DNA from: Ralstonia thomasii
GTDB taxonomy: Bacteria > Pseudomonadota > Gammaproteobacteria > Burkholderiales > Burkholderiaceae
Length of the DNA: 64,000 nt
Assembly (NCBI RefSeq): GCF_958405895.1
Contig: NZ_CATZAR010000007.1
Direction: 5' to 3' (one strand)
The position numbers and the translations under genes are program-made. Within the stretch, counting starts at the first letter, position 1, and each line of letters opens with the position of its first letter. Below are positions 16,193 through 24,555 of the stretch, in pieces. Under the pieces are notes generated by a model. It had not been told where the DNA came from, ran no database searches, and was given only the letters and a program-made list of their open reading frames with translations.

Positions 16193-18628
16193 GTGCCGAC
16201 AACCATGAACGAGACCATGTACAACGCCTCTTCCCGACTCACCGTTCGCGCCATCGTCCTGGCATGCTGCGCAACAATGGTGGCCGGCTCGATGCCAGTC
16301 TTTGCCGCCCCACCGGGCGCGGCATCCTCCCAGAACGGGGCCGCCGGCAACCCGGGGGAGGAGGTCTCGCTGAATTTCGTCAACGCGGATCTGGAATCGG
16401 TGGTCAGGGCCGTCGGCCAGGCCACCGGCAAGAACTTCATCGTCGACCCGCGCGTGAAGGGCACCGTCAACCTCGTCACCGAAAAGCCAGTGACGCGCTC
16501 GCAGGCACTCGAATCGCTGGGCTCGATCCTGCGCATGCAGGGCTACGCGATTGTCGAGGGCAACGGTTTCACCAAGGTCGTGCCGGAAGCCGACGCCAAG
16601 CTGCAAGGCTCGCCCACCAGCGTGGGCGCGGCAGGCGCGCGCGGCGGCGAGCAGGTCGTCACGCAGGTCTTCCGCCTGCAGCACGAATCGGCCAACAACC
16701 TGGTGCCGGTGCTGCGCCCAATGATCGCGCCCAACAACACGATCACCGCGTACCCGGCCAACAACACGCTCGTCATTACCGATTACGCCGACAACCTGCG
16801 CCGCATCGGCCGCATCATCGCGTCGATCGACACGCCCGTGGCCGGCGAGACCGAACTGATTCCGCTGAAGAACGCCGTGGCCATCGACGTGGCGGCCACG
16901 CTGCAAAAGCTGCTCGATCCGTCGGCCGGTGGTGCAGGCGGCGCGGCCGGTGCCGGCGCGGCGCTGTCGGACCCAAGCCTGCGTACGTCGGTCGTGGCAG
17001 AGCCGCGTTCGAATAGCGTGATGGTGCGCGCGTCGAGTGCGGCACGTCTGGCACAGGCCAAACAACTGATCGCCAAGCTCGATGTGCCGAATGCACGGCC
17101 GGGCAACATCTGGGTGGTGCCGCTCAAGAATGCCAACGCGGTGCAGCTGGCGACGACGCTGCGCGCGATCGTGGCGGCCGATGCCACGCTGTCGGCCTCC
17201 GCATCGACCGGGCCGGGCGGCCAGAGCGCCGCGCAAGGCGCGACTTCGCAGCCGGCCGGCGGCGTGAGCAACCTGCAGAACCAGAACACGCAGAACACCA
17301 ACTACGGCAGCGGCTCGGGTTCGGGCAGCGGCTCGGGCAGCGGCAGCTCGTCGTTCCGCGCCTCGTTCGGGCAGAACAACACGCCGACCACCGGCGGCAT
17401 CATCCAGGCCGATCCGGCCACCAATGCGCTCATCATCACCGCCAGCGAGCCGGTCTACCGCAACCTGCGCGCCGTGATCGACGACCTCGACGCGCGCCGC
17501 GCGCAGGTCTATATCGAATCGATGATCGTGGAAGTGACGGCCACCAAGGCTTCGCAGTTGGGCATCCAATGGATGGCCGGCGCGGGCGGGCCGACCACCT
17601 TTTTTGGCGGTGGCACCAACTTCGGCTCCGGCGCCAATAACCTGATCAACCTCGCGGGCACGATTGCCACCATCACCAGCGGCGGCATCGGCAGTACGGC
17701 CGCGCAGACTGCCATCGGCACGCTCTCAAACAGCGTTGGCCAGCTCAACGGCGGCAACTTCGGGGTGTTCAACAGGGGCAGCGGTTTGGGCGCCATCCTC
17801 AGCGCGCTGGGTTCGGACGGTTCGGTCAACGTGCTGTCCACGCCCAACCTGATTACGCTCGACAACGAAGAGGCCAAGATCCTGATCGGCCAGAACGTGC
17901 CGATCACGACCGGCTCATATGCGCAGACCGGCGGCGCGGCTTCGGTCACGCCGTTCCAGACCTTTGACCGCAAGGACGTCGGCATCACGCTGCGCGTCAA
18001 GCCGCAGATCACCGATGGCGGGCTGGTGAAGATGCAGATCTTCCAGGAGTCGTCGGCCGTGGTGCCGGGCACGCAGAATGCCACGCAGGGCCCGACCACC
18101 AACGTGCGCTCGATCGAGACCAACGTGCTGGCCAACGACGGCCAGGTCGTCGTGCTGGGCGGACTGCTGGAAGACAACTACCAGGACGGTGAGCAGAAGG
18201 TGCCGGGCCTGGGCGACATCCCCATCCTGGGTGCGCTGTTCCGCTCGGAGAACAAGACGCGTGTGAAGACCAACCTGCTGGTGTTCCTGCGTCCGATCAT
18301 CCTGCGTACGGCCGATGCGACCGGCACGCTGTCGGACAACCGCTACAACTACATGCGCGACACGCAGCAGGGCTTTGTCTCGCCAAACATGCTGCCGACC
18401 ACGTCGGACAAGGACACACCGGTGCTGCCCGCGCCCAACGCCATGCGCCCGGCTGAAAACTACGGCGACGTGTCGATCGTGCCGAAGGGCCCGGCCGGTA
18501 CGCAGGTGCCCCCGGGCGCCCCGATGCCGATGCCGCAAGGCACCACGCGCAGCCAGCCGCGCCTGCAGAACTTCGCCGCGCCCACCTCGGGCGGCTACGA
18601 CGGCAACGCGCCGCGTAATGGCGGCTGA
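16193..18628 (+). CDS. gspD: Type II secretion secretin GspD
   Basis: 811 residues. A signal peptide ends near MPVFAAPP. N0-N3 ring domains follow (SLNFVNADLESVVRAVGQ is the N0 entry), then a Gly/Ser linker at about 365-385 and the C-terminal secretin barrel (RRAQVYIESMIVEV, GSDGSVNVLSTPNLITLDN and VGITLRVKPQI). It forms the outer-membrane channel for folded exoproteins. The true start may be GTG 16193 or ATG 16205. The C-terminal tail (about 720-811) is Pro-rich and outside the barrel, where the S-domain binds its pilotin in other systems. Confidence 0.95.
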   Translation: MPTTMNETMYNASSRLTVRAIVLACCATMVAGSMPVFAAPPGAASSQNGAAGNPGEEVSLNFVNADLESVVRAVGQATGKNFIVDPRVKGTVNLVTEKPVTRSQALESLGSILRMQGYAIVEGNGFTKVVPEADAKLQGSPTSVGAAGARGGEQVVTQVFRLQHESANNLVPVLRPMIAPNNTITAYPANNTLVITDYADNLRRIGRIIASIDTPVAGETELIPLKNAVAIDVAATLQKLLDPSAGGAGGAAGAGAALSDPSLRTSVVAEPRSNSVMVRASSAARLAQAKQLIAKLDVPNARPGNIWVVPLKNANAVQLATTLRAIVAADATLSASASTGPGGQSAAQGATSQPAGGVSNLQNQNTQNTNYGSGSGSGSGSGSGSSSFRASFGQNNTPTTGGIIQADPATNALIITASEPVYRNLRAVIDDLDARRAQVYIESMIVEVTATKASQLGIQWMAGAGGPTTFFGGGTNFGSGANNLINLAGTIATITSGGIGSTAAQTAIGTLSNSVGQLNGGNFGVFNRGSGLGAILSALGSDGSVNVLSTPNLITLDNEEAKILIGQNVPITTGSYAQTGGAASVTPFQTFDRKDVGITLRVKPQITDGGLVKMQIFQESSAVVPGTQNATQGPTTNVRSIETNVLANDGQVVVLGGLLEDNYQDGEQKVPGLGDIPILGALFRSENKTRVKTNLLVFLRPIILRTADATGTLSDNRYNYMRDTQQGFVSPNMLPTTSDKDTPVLPAPNAMRPAENYGDVSIVPKGPAGTQVPPGAPMPMPQGTTRSQPRLQNFAAPTSGGYDGNAPRNGG

Positions 18629-18644
18629 CAACGGACAACGAACC

Positions 18645-20201
18645 ATGGCAACACACGCTTCCACCACCGACGTCAGCACGCTCGAGCCGCCCTCGCAGTC
18701 GGCCGTGCGGCTGGTGCCGTATGCGTTTGCGCGCGACGCCAAGTTGCTCGTCGCCCGCCAGGACGTCGACACGCTGGAGGTGTGGGTCTGCCCCGAAACC
18801 TCGCGCACGGCGCTGGCCGAACTCGGCCGCGTGTTCGGGTCGCTGCATCTGGTGACGCTCGACGCGGCGGCGCTATCCACCGCCACGCAGACGGCCTACA
18901 ACGCGCAAGACGGCAGCGCGGCCCAGGTCGTGGGTGAAGTGGAGGGCGAAGTCGACCTCTCGCGCCTGATGCAGGACATTCCGGCCGTGGAAGACCTGCT
19001 CGAATCCGAAGACGACGCGCCGATCATCCGCATGATCAACGCGCTGCTCACGCAGGCCGCGCGCGAAGGCGCCTCGGATATCCACATCGAGCCGTTCGAG
19101 AATGCATCCGTCGTGCGCTTTCGCGTCGATGGGACGCTGCGCGACGTGGTGCGCCCGAAGAAAGCGCTGCACGGCGCGCTGATTTCGCGCATCAAGATCA
19201 TGGCGCAGCTCGACATTGCCGAAAAACGCCTGCCGCAGGACGGCCGCATCACGCTGCGCGTGGGCGGTCGCCCGGTGGACGTGCGTGTGAGCACCCTGCC
19301 CACCGGCCACGGCGAGCGCGCCGTGCTGCGTCTGCTCGACAAGGAAGCCGGCCGGCTCGACCTCGGCAAGCTCGGCATGGGCGCCGGCACCCTGGCGCGC
19401 TTCGACCACCTGATCAACCAGCCGCACGGCATCGTGCTCGTCACCGGCCCCACGGGTTCGGGCAAGACGACCACGCTGTATGCGGCGCTGTCGCGGCTCG
19501 ACGCGGCGTCCACCAACATCATGACGGTGGAAGATCCGATCGAATACGACCTCGACGGCATTGGCCAGACGCAGGTCAACCCAAAGATCGACATGACGTT
19601 CGCCAAGGCCCTGCGCGCCATCCTGCGCCAGGACCCGGACGTGGTGATGATCGGGGAAATCCGCGACCTGGAAACCGCGCAGATCGCCGTGCAGGCCTCG
19701 TTGACGGGCCACCTGGTGCTGGCGACGCTGCACACGAATGATTCCGCATCCGCCGTGACGCGCTTGATCGACATGGGGATCGAGCCGTTCCTGCTGTCTT
19801 CATCGCTGCTGGGTGTGCTGGCGCAGCGGCTGGTACGCCGCCTGTGCGTGCATTGCCGCCGCGAAGAAGTGCTCGAACTCACGCCTGCGGAAGTGGAAGC
19901 CGTGGCCGGCACGCCCGTGGCCGATGGTGTGGCACCGGCCACGCCGGCACGCAAATCGGTGTGGCATCACGTCGGTTGCGAGCGTTGCAGCAACTCTGGC
20001 TACCAGGGCCGGACCGGCGTGTACGAACTGCTGACCGTCACGCCCGAAATCCAGACGATGATCCACCGCCAGGCCGCTGAATCCGAGATCAAGGCGTTCG
20101 CCATCGGCCAGGGCATGCAGACGATGCGCTTGGATGCACAGCGCTGGATCGACACCGGCGCCACGTCGCTGGAAGAAGTGCTGCGTGTCACACGCGACTA
20201 A
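18645..20201 (+). CDS. gspE: Type II secretion ATPase GspE
   Basis: 518 residues. The N-terminal domain binds GspL. The AAA-like motor core has Walker A GPTGSGKTTT at 268-277, the Asp box at about 295, Walker B and the His box (ATLHTNDSASAVTRL). A zinc-binding subdomain has C401, C404, C445 and C448 in two CxxC pairs, as in canonical GspE. It powers pseudopilus assembly. The start ATG 18645 lies 16 bases after gspD; the open frame upstream runs through gspD out of frame. Confidence 0.95.
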   Translation: MATHASTTDVSTLEPPSQSAVRLVPYAFARDAKLLVARQDVDTLEVWVCPETSRTALAELGRVFGSLHLVTLDAAALSTATQTAYNAQDGSAAQVVGEVEGEVDLSRLMQDIPAVEDLLESEDDAPIIRMINALLTQAAREGASDIHIEPFENASVVRFRVDGTLRDVVRPKKALHGALISRIKIMAQLDIAEKRLPQDGRITLRVGGRPVDVRVSTLPTGHGERAVLRLLDKEAGRLDLGKLGMGAGTLARFDHLINQPHGIVLVTGPTGSGKTTTLYAALSRLDAASTNIMTVEDPIEYDLDGIGQTQVNPKIDMTFAKALRAILRQDPDVVMIGEIRDLETAQIAVQASLTGHLVLATLHTNDSASAVTRLIDMGIEPFLLSSSLLGVLAQRLVRRLCVHCRREEVLELTPAEVEAVAGTPVADGVAPATPARKSVWHHVGCERCSNSGYQGRTGVYELLTVTPEIQTMIHRQAAESEIKAFAIGQGMQTMRLDAQRWIDTGATSLEEVLRVTRD

Positions 20202-20223
20202 AGCGCGAATAAACGAATAGCGC

Positions 20224-21435
20224 ATGCCAGCCTTCCGCTACGAAGCCGCCGACGCCACCGGCAAGACCGACAAGGGTGTCATCGAAGCCGACAGCGCACG
20301 CCAGGCGCGCACGCTGCTGCGCGCACGCGGGCTGACGCCGCTGCTGGTCGACGCGCTGGGCGCGCAGGCCACGAAGCGCAGCGGGTCCACCTTCGGCAAG
20401 CGGCTATCGGCGCAGGAAAACGCGCTCGTCACGCGCCAGCTCGCCAGCCTGCTGGTGGCGGGCCTGCCGCTCGATGAGGCGCTGGCCGCGCTGGCTGATC
20501 AGGCCGAACGCGCGTACGTCGGTGAACTGCTCGCCGCCATCCGCGCGGAAGTGCTGGGCGGCAGCTCGTTGTCGGTGGCGCTGGCGCAGCATCCGAAGGA
20601 TTTTCCCGACATCTACCGTGCCCTCGTATCAGCGGGGGAGCACTCGGGCAACCTCGGGCTCGTGCTGTCACGCCTGGCCGACTACATCGAAAGCCGCAAC
20701 GCGCTCACATCGAAGATCAAGCTGGCCTTCACGTACCCCGCCATCGTCACGGTGGTGGCGTTTGCGATTGTGATCTTTCTGCTGTCGTACGTGGTGCCGC
20801 AGGTGGTCAGCGTGTTTGCCAACACCAAGCAGAAGCTGCCGACGCTCACGATCATCATGCTGTGGCTGTCGGACTTTGTGCGGAACTGGGGCTGGCTGGC
20901 GGCGATCGTGCTGGTGGCGATCGGCGTGCTGATCCGCAATCTGCTCAAACAGCCGGCGTTGCGGTTGTCGTGGCACAAGTGGCTGCTGACTGCGCCGCTG
21001 TTCGGCAAGCTCGTTCGCGGCTACAACACCGCGCGGTTTGCGAGCACGCTGGCGATTCTGACCAGTGCCGGTGTGCCGATTCTGCGTGGGTTGCAGGCAG
21101 CGGGTGAGACGCTGAACAACGTTGCGCTGAAGACCAATGTTGAAGATGCGTCCACGCGCGTGCGCGAAGGGACTTCGCTGGCGCGGGCGTTGGCGGCGCA
21201 GAACCAGTTTCCGCCTGTGCTGGTGCACCTGATCCGCTCGGGTGAGGCGACGGGGAATCTGCCTGCGATGTTGGAGCGGGCTGCGCAAGGAGAAGCGCAA
21301 GAACTGGAGCGTCGGACGTTGTTCCTTACTGGCTTGCTGGAGCCGGCGCTGATTTTGACGATGGGTGTGGTGGTGTTGCTGATTGTGTTGGCGGTGTTGA
21401 TGCCGATTATCGAGATTAATCAGTTGGTGCACTGA
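20224..21435 (+). CDS. gspF: Type II secretion inner-membrane platform protein GspF
   Basis: 403 residues with two GspF/PilC cytoplasmic helical domains (about 70-190 and 275-395), each followed by membrane segments (about 170-200, 220-240 and 375-395). It is the polytopic platform protein that couples GspE to pseudopilus assembly. It is the last gene of the operon. GC content and codon choice relax slightly toward its 3' end, just before the intergenic repeat. Confidence 0.94.
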   Translation: MPAFRYEAADATGKTDKGVIEADSARQARTLLRARGLTPLLVDALGAQATKRSGSTFGKRLSAQENALVTRQLASLLVAGLPLDEALAALADQAERAYVGELLAAIRAEVLGGSSLSVALAQHPKDFPDIYRALVSAGEHSGNLGLVLSRLADYIESRNALTSKIKLAFTYPAIVTVVAFAIVIFLLSYVVPQVVSVFANTKQKLPTLTIIMLWLSDFVRNWGWLAAIVLVAIGVLIRNLLKQPALRLSWHKWLLTAPLFGKLVRGYNTARFASTLAILTSAGVPILRGLQAAGETLNNVALKTNVEDASTRVREGTSLARALAAQNQFPPVLVHLIRSGEATGNLPAMLERAAQGEAQELERRTLFLTGLLEPALILTMGVVVLLIVLAVLMPIIEINQLVH

Positions 21436-21465
21436 GGTTTTTTGTTTTTTGGGCTTTTGGCCCCC

Positions 21466-21963
21466 CCCCTTTCGTTCCCTGCCGGGACCGACTCACTTTT
21501 CTTTGTCTTGCCAAAGAAAAGTAAGCAAAAGAAAGGCGCGCCCGAGATGGCGACCCATCCCTTGAATTTGTGTGACCGTGCGGGGAAGGAGGCAAACTCG
21601 CTGCGCTCAGACAGGCCTCCTTCCTTGATCCGCCCGCTCACAAAAATTCAAGGCGCCATCAAGGGCTCAACGTCAAAAGAGAAAGGCCAACCCCATCGTG
21701 AGGTTGGCCTTGTCGTTTGGGCTTGTGCCCAGAGGGTGTGGCTTTTGTCCTTTGACTTTCCTGCCCTAGATGGCGCCTTCAATTTTCGTAAGCGGGCGGG
21801 AAAAAGGCCGGGAACTGTCTGAGCGCAGCGAGTTTTCCCCGCCTCCGCCCGGTTACGGAAATTGAAGGAGTCTTTCGCCATCTCGGGCGCGCATTTCTTT
21901 GCTTACTTTCTTTGGGCAAGACCAAAGAAAGTGAGTCAGCCCCGGCAGGGGATGAAACAAGGG
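21466..21963. repeat. About 500-bp long inverted-repeat element
   Basis: Two imperfect arms of about 200 bases face each other: 21466-21667 and about 21764-21963. They share, among others, the perfect 20-mer AAACTCGCTGCGCTCAGACA (its reverse complement lies at 21817-21836), and the CCAAAGAAA/TAAGCAAA and GCGCGCCCGAGATGGCG blocks. The 95-base centre holds a perfect 10-bp hairpin (21683-21692/21702-21711). Frames inside it give low-complexity products and should not be annotated. I recognise this as a dispersed intergenic repeat of Ralstonia and relatives. It has no transposase; origin unknown. Confidence 0.8.
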
Positions 21964-22028
21964 ATGCACCACCAAGACCAAACCAAAACCAAAACCAAAA
22001 CCAACGACTACCCCGCCCCCTCACGACA

Positions 22029-22712
22029 TCACGACATCACCACATCCCCCACCGGCACCCGCGTACTATCCCTCCACTCCTGCACATAGTCAGGCGTACC
22101 CGCCGGCGCGGCCTCCACCACCGGCGGCAACGGCAACAGCGCCATCGGCAGCACCCCAGCCCACACAGGCAAGTCAAGGTCTTCAGCATCATCCTTCGGC
22201 CCGCCCGTGCGCACTTTGCACGCCGCTTCATCCAGCGGAATGCGCAGCACGGTCGTGGCAGCGAGTTCCTTGGCATTGCCGGGCCGCGCCTGTCGCGAAC
22301 GGCCAGGCGCGAGCACTTCCATGAAGGTATCGAGCACCCCAGCTTTCTGCGCATCGGGCACAACTTCGAACGCACCGTAGATGACGGCCGAGCGGTAATT
22401 CATGGAATGGTTGAACGCCGAGCGCGCCAGCACCAGGCCGTCGATGTGCGTGATGGTCACGCAGACCTGCGCACCGCTGCCTGCCAGCTTGAGCATGCGG
22501 CTGCCGTTGGAACCGTGGATGTAGAGATGACCGCCCTCGCGCCAGCACGCGGTCGGGATGCAGTGCACACCATGCTCGTCGGCGAAGGCGATGTGGCAGA
22601 CGTAAGCCTCGTCGAGGATGGCGTGCAGCGTGGTGCGGTCGTAGTGGCCGCGGTGCGCGACGCGGCGCACGCGGGTGCGTGCGGTGGGCGATGTGGATTC
22701 CGTGGTGGACAC
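22029..22712 (-). CDS. Pyridoxamine 5'-phosphate oxidase-like FMN-binding protein
   Basis: 227 residues with a PNPOx-like split-barrel. The N-terminal half shows the FMN-site pattern (YDRTTLHAILDEAYVCHIAF, CWREGGHLYIHGSNGSRML, VCVTITHIDGLVLARSAFNH) of the family often annotated as nitroimidazole-resistance or flavin-nucleotide-binding proteins. The substrate is unknown. It is divergent from a MocR regulator, a common pairing when the regulator responds to a B6 vitamer or amino acid. Confidence 0.8.
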   Translation of the reverse strand: MSTTESTSPTARTRVRRVAHRGHYDRTTLHAILDEAYVCHIAFADEHGVHCIPTACWREGGHLYIHGSNGSRMLKLAGSGAQVCVTITHIDGLVLARSAFNHSMNYRSAVIYGAFEVVPDAQKAGVLDTFMEVLAPGRSRQARPGNAKELAATTVLRIPLDEAACKVRTGGPKDDAEDLDLPVWAGVLPMALLPLPPVVEAAPAGTPDYVQEWRDSTRVPVGDVVMS

Positions 22713-22804
22713 GCGAGGCTCCGAATCTTGTATCGATGTGCCGACGATAGAAAAACCGTGGCACCATGAGTAGACCCATCAAAATGGAATGTATTGGAGC
22801 CACG

Positions 22805-24274
22805 ATGGACTACGGCGTCCTGCTGTCGAACTACGAACGCACCGCAATGCACCGCGAAGGCGTGGCACGCGCCTCGCAGCAGCATCGGCTGTATGCCTGC
22901 CTGCGGGCGGCCATCCTGAGCGGACAGATCGAGGAAGGCACGCGCCTCGCGCCATCGCGCACGCTGGCCGAAGAACTCGGTATCGCGCGCAACTCGGTGC
23001 TCTACGCCTACGAGCAGCTCGCCACGGAGGGCTTCGTACTGAGCCGGCGGCAAGGCACGGTGGTGGCGCGCGTTGGCCTGCAGCAGACGCCTGCGCAGGC
23101 GCCCGAAGCCGCGCCTGCGCTGTCGCACCGCGTAAAAGATCTGGAACGCCCGCGCGGCGACATGGACGACCTGCTGCCCTTCCTGCCCGGCACGCCTGCG
23201 CTGGATGAATTCCCGCTGGCGCAATGGCGCCGTTGCATGGAGCGCGGATGGCGCCGCATCGGTCCCGGGCAGATGGGCTACGGCCCGGTCGAAGGCAATG
23301 TCGCCCTGCGTCAGGCCGTGGCCGAATACCTGCGCGTTTCGCGCGGCGTGCGCTGCGACGCGACGCAGGTTTTCATTACCGATGGCACGCAGAACAGCCT
23401 CGACATGTGCGCCCGCACGCTCGCCGATGCGGGCGACACCGCATGGATCGAGAACCCCGGGTACTACGGAGCGCGCGCCGCCTTGCAGGCCGCCGACATG
23501 CGCCTGGTACCGATCAGCGTCGACGCCGATGGCCTCGCCCCGCGCGAGGAGGACTGGCGCGACACGCCGCCCAAGCTCATCTACATCACGCCGTCGCACC
23601 AATACCCGCTGGGCGCGGTGATGAGCCTGGAGCGCCGCCTTGCGCTGATCCAGCACGCGCGCGCTGCCGGCGCGTGGATCATCGAAGACGACTACGACAG
23701 CGAGTTCCGCCACACGGGTGCGCCGCTATCCGCCGTGCAGGGCCTGACTGAGAATGCGCCGGTCATCTATCTCGGCACGTTCAGCAAGATGCTGTTCCCG
23801 GCGCTGCGCCTCGGCTATATGGTGGTGCCACCTGCGCTGGTGCCCGCGCTGAAGAAGACGGCCGGTGCGCTGATGCTGCGCGGGCGCGTGGCTGAGCAGC
23901 TCGCGCTGGCCGAGTTCATCGAGGCGGGACATTTCACGCGGCACCTTAGGCGCATGCGTCGCCTCTATGGCGAGCGCCGCGATGCGCTGCAGGCCGCGAT
24001 CGAGCGTCACCTTGATGGCATCGTCACCGTATCGGGCGGCGCGGGCGGCATGCATCTTTCCGCGCGGCTCGACGCCCCGGTGCCCGACACCGAAGTCAGC
24101 CGCGCCGCCCGTGCGCACGGAATGGTGTTGCGGCCGCTGTCGCGCTTCTGCCTGCCGGGCACGCTGACCGCGCAATACAACGGCCTCGTGCTCGGCTACG
24201 GCAACGTGCCGGCCGAAGCGATGGACGGATTGGCCCTGCGCATACGCGACGTGATCGAGAGCGTAGCCGGCTGA
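22805..24274 (+). CDS. MocR/PdxR-type regulator (GntR HTH plus aminotransferase domain)
   Basis: 489 residues. The N-terminal GntR winged helix (about 25-90, ending FVLSRRQGTVVA) is joined by a linker to a fold-type I aminotransferase-like domain. The PLP-binding lysine is in GTFSKMLFPALRLGY at about 328, with IEDDYDSEFR upstream. MocR proteins use PLP as a sensor rather than for catalysis. It is divergent from the PNPOx-like gene, which is its likely target. ATG 22805 is chosen because the 13 codons upstream would lie inside the intergenic promoter. Confidence 0.88.
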   Translation: MDYGVLLSNYERTAMHREGVARASQQHRLYACLRAAILSGQIEEGTRLAPSRTLAEELGIARNSVLYAYEQLATEGFVLSRRQGTVVARVGLQQTPAQAPEAAPALSHRVKDLERPRGDMDDLLPFLPGTPALDEFPLAQWRRCMERGWRRIGPGQMGYGPVEGNVALRQAVAEYLRVSRGVRCDATQVFITDGTQNSLDMCARTLADAGDTAWIENPGYYGARAALQAADMRLVPISVDADGLAPREEDWRDTPPKLIYITPSHQYPLGAVMSLERRLALIQHARAAGAWIIEDDYDSEFRHTGAPLSAVQGLTENAPVIYLGTFSKMLFPALRLGYMVVPPALVPALKKTAGALMLRGRVAEQLALAEFIEAGHFTRHLRRMRRLYGERRDALQAAIERHLDGIVTVSGGAGGMHLSARLDAPVPDTEVSRAARAHGMVLRPLSRFCLPGTLTAQYNGLVLGYGNVPAEAMDGLALRIRDVIESVAG

Positions 24275-24318
24275 TTCACCAGCGCGGCTCTCGCCTGCAT
24301 GGCTTTTTCGCAAATGTT

Positions 24319-24367
24319 GCATGCACCGCACAACCGGTGCAACCGCCCCGTGCGACGCGGTGCATGC
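24319..24367. promoter_or_regulatory. Inverted repeats upstream of the indolepyruvate oxidoreductase
   Basis: GCATGCACCGC (24319-24329) and GCGGTGCATGC (24357-24367) are perfect inverted 11-mers. Nested between them, GCACCG/CGGTGC (24323-24328/24335-24340) forms a second dyad. The site lies about 190 bases before the start codon and is a candidate operator. The rest of 24275-24555 shows no gene. Confidence 0.4.
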
Positions 24368-24555
24368 GTGCATCGGACACCACAACCAAGGGAAAACCCA
24401 CCCCCATTCTTGCTGCGTTGCACGGTGTCCGGAATGTCACGCGATGCTACGATGCCTCGACTTACGGCTGTCTGCCAGTTTCCACAAGAAGCGGCGCAGG
24501 CGGCACCAAAAGAGACCTGCTGTCGGTGATCCCGGCACACCCACACGGAGCACGC

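Noticed and set aside
17290..17350. Short GGCAGCGGCTCG repeats as a CRISPR-like array
   Set aside because: They encode the Gly/Ser linker of GspD in frame and have no spacers.
21442..22024. Several short frames in the long inverted repeat
   Set aside because: They are translations of a known type of intergenic repeat, on both strands, with no ribosome sites.
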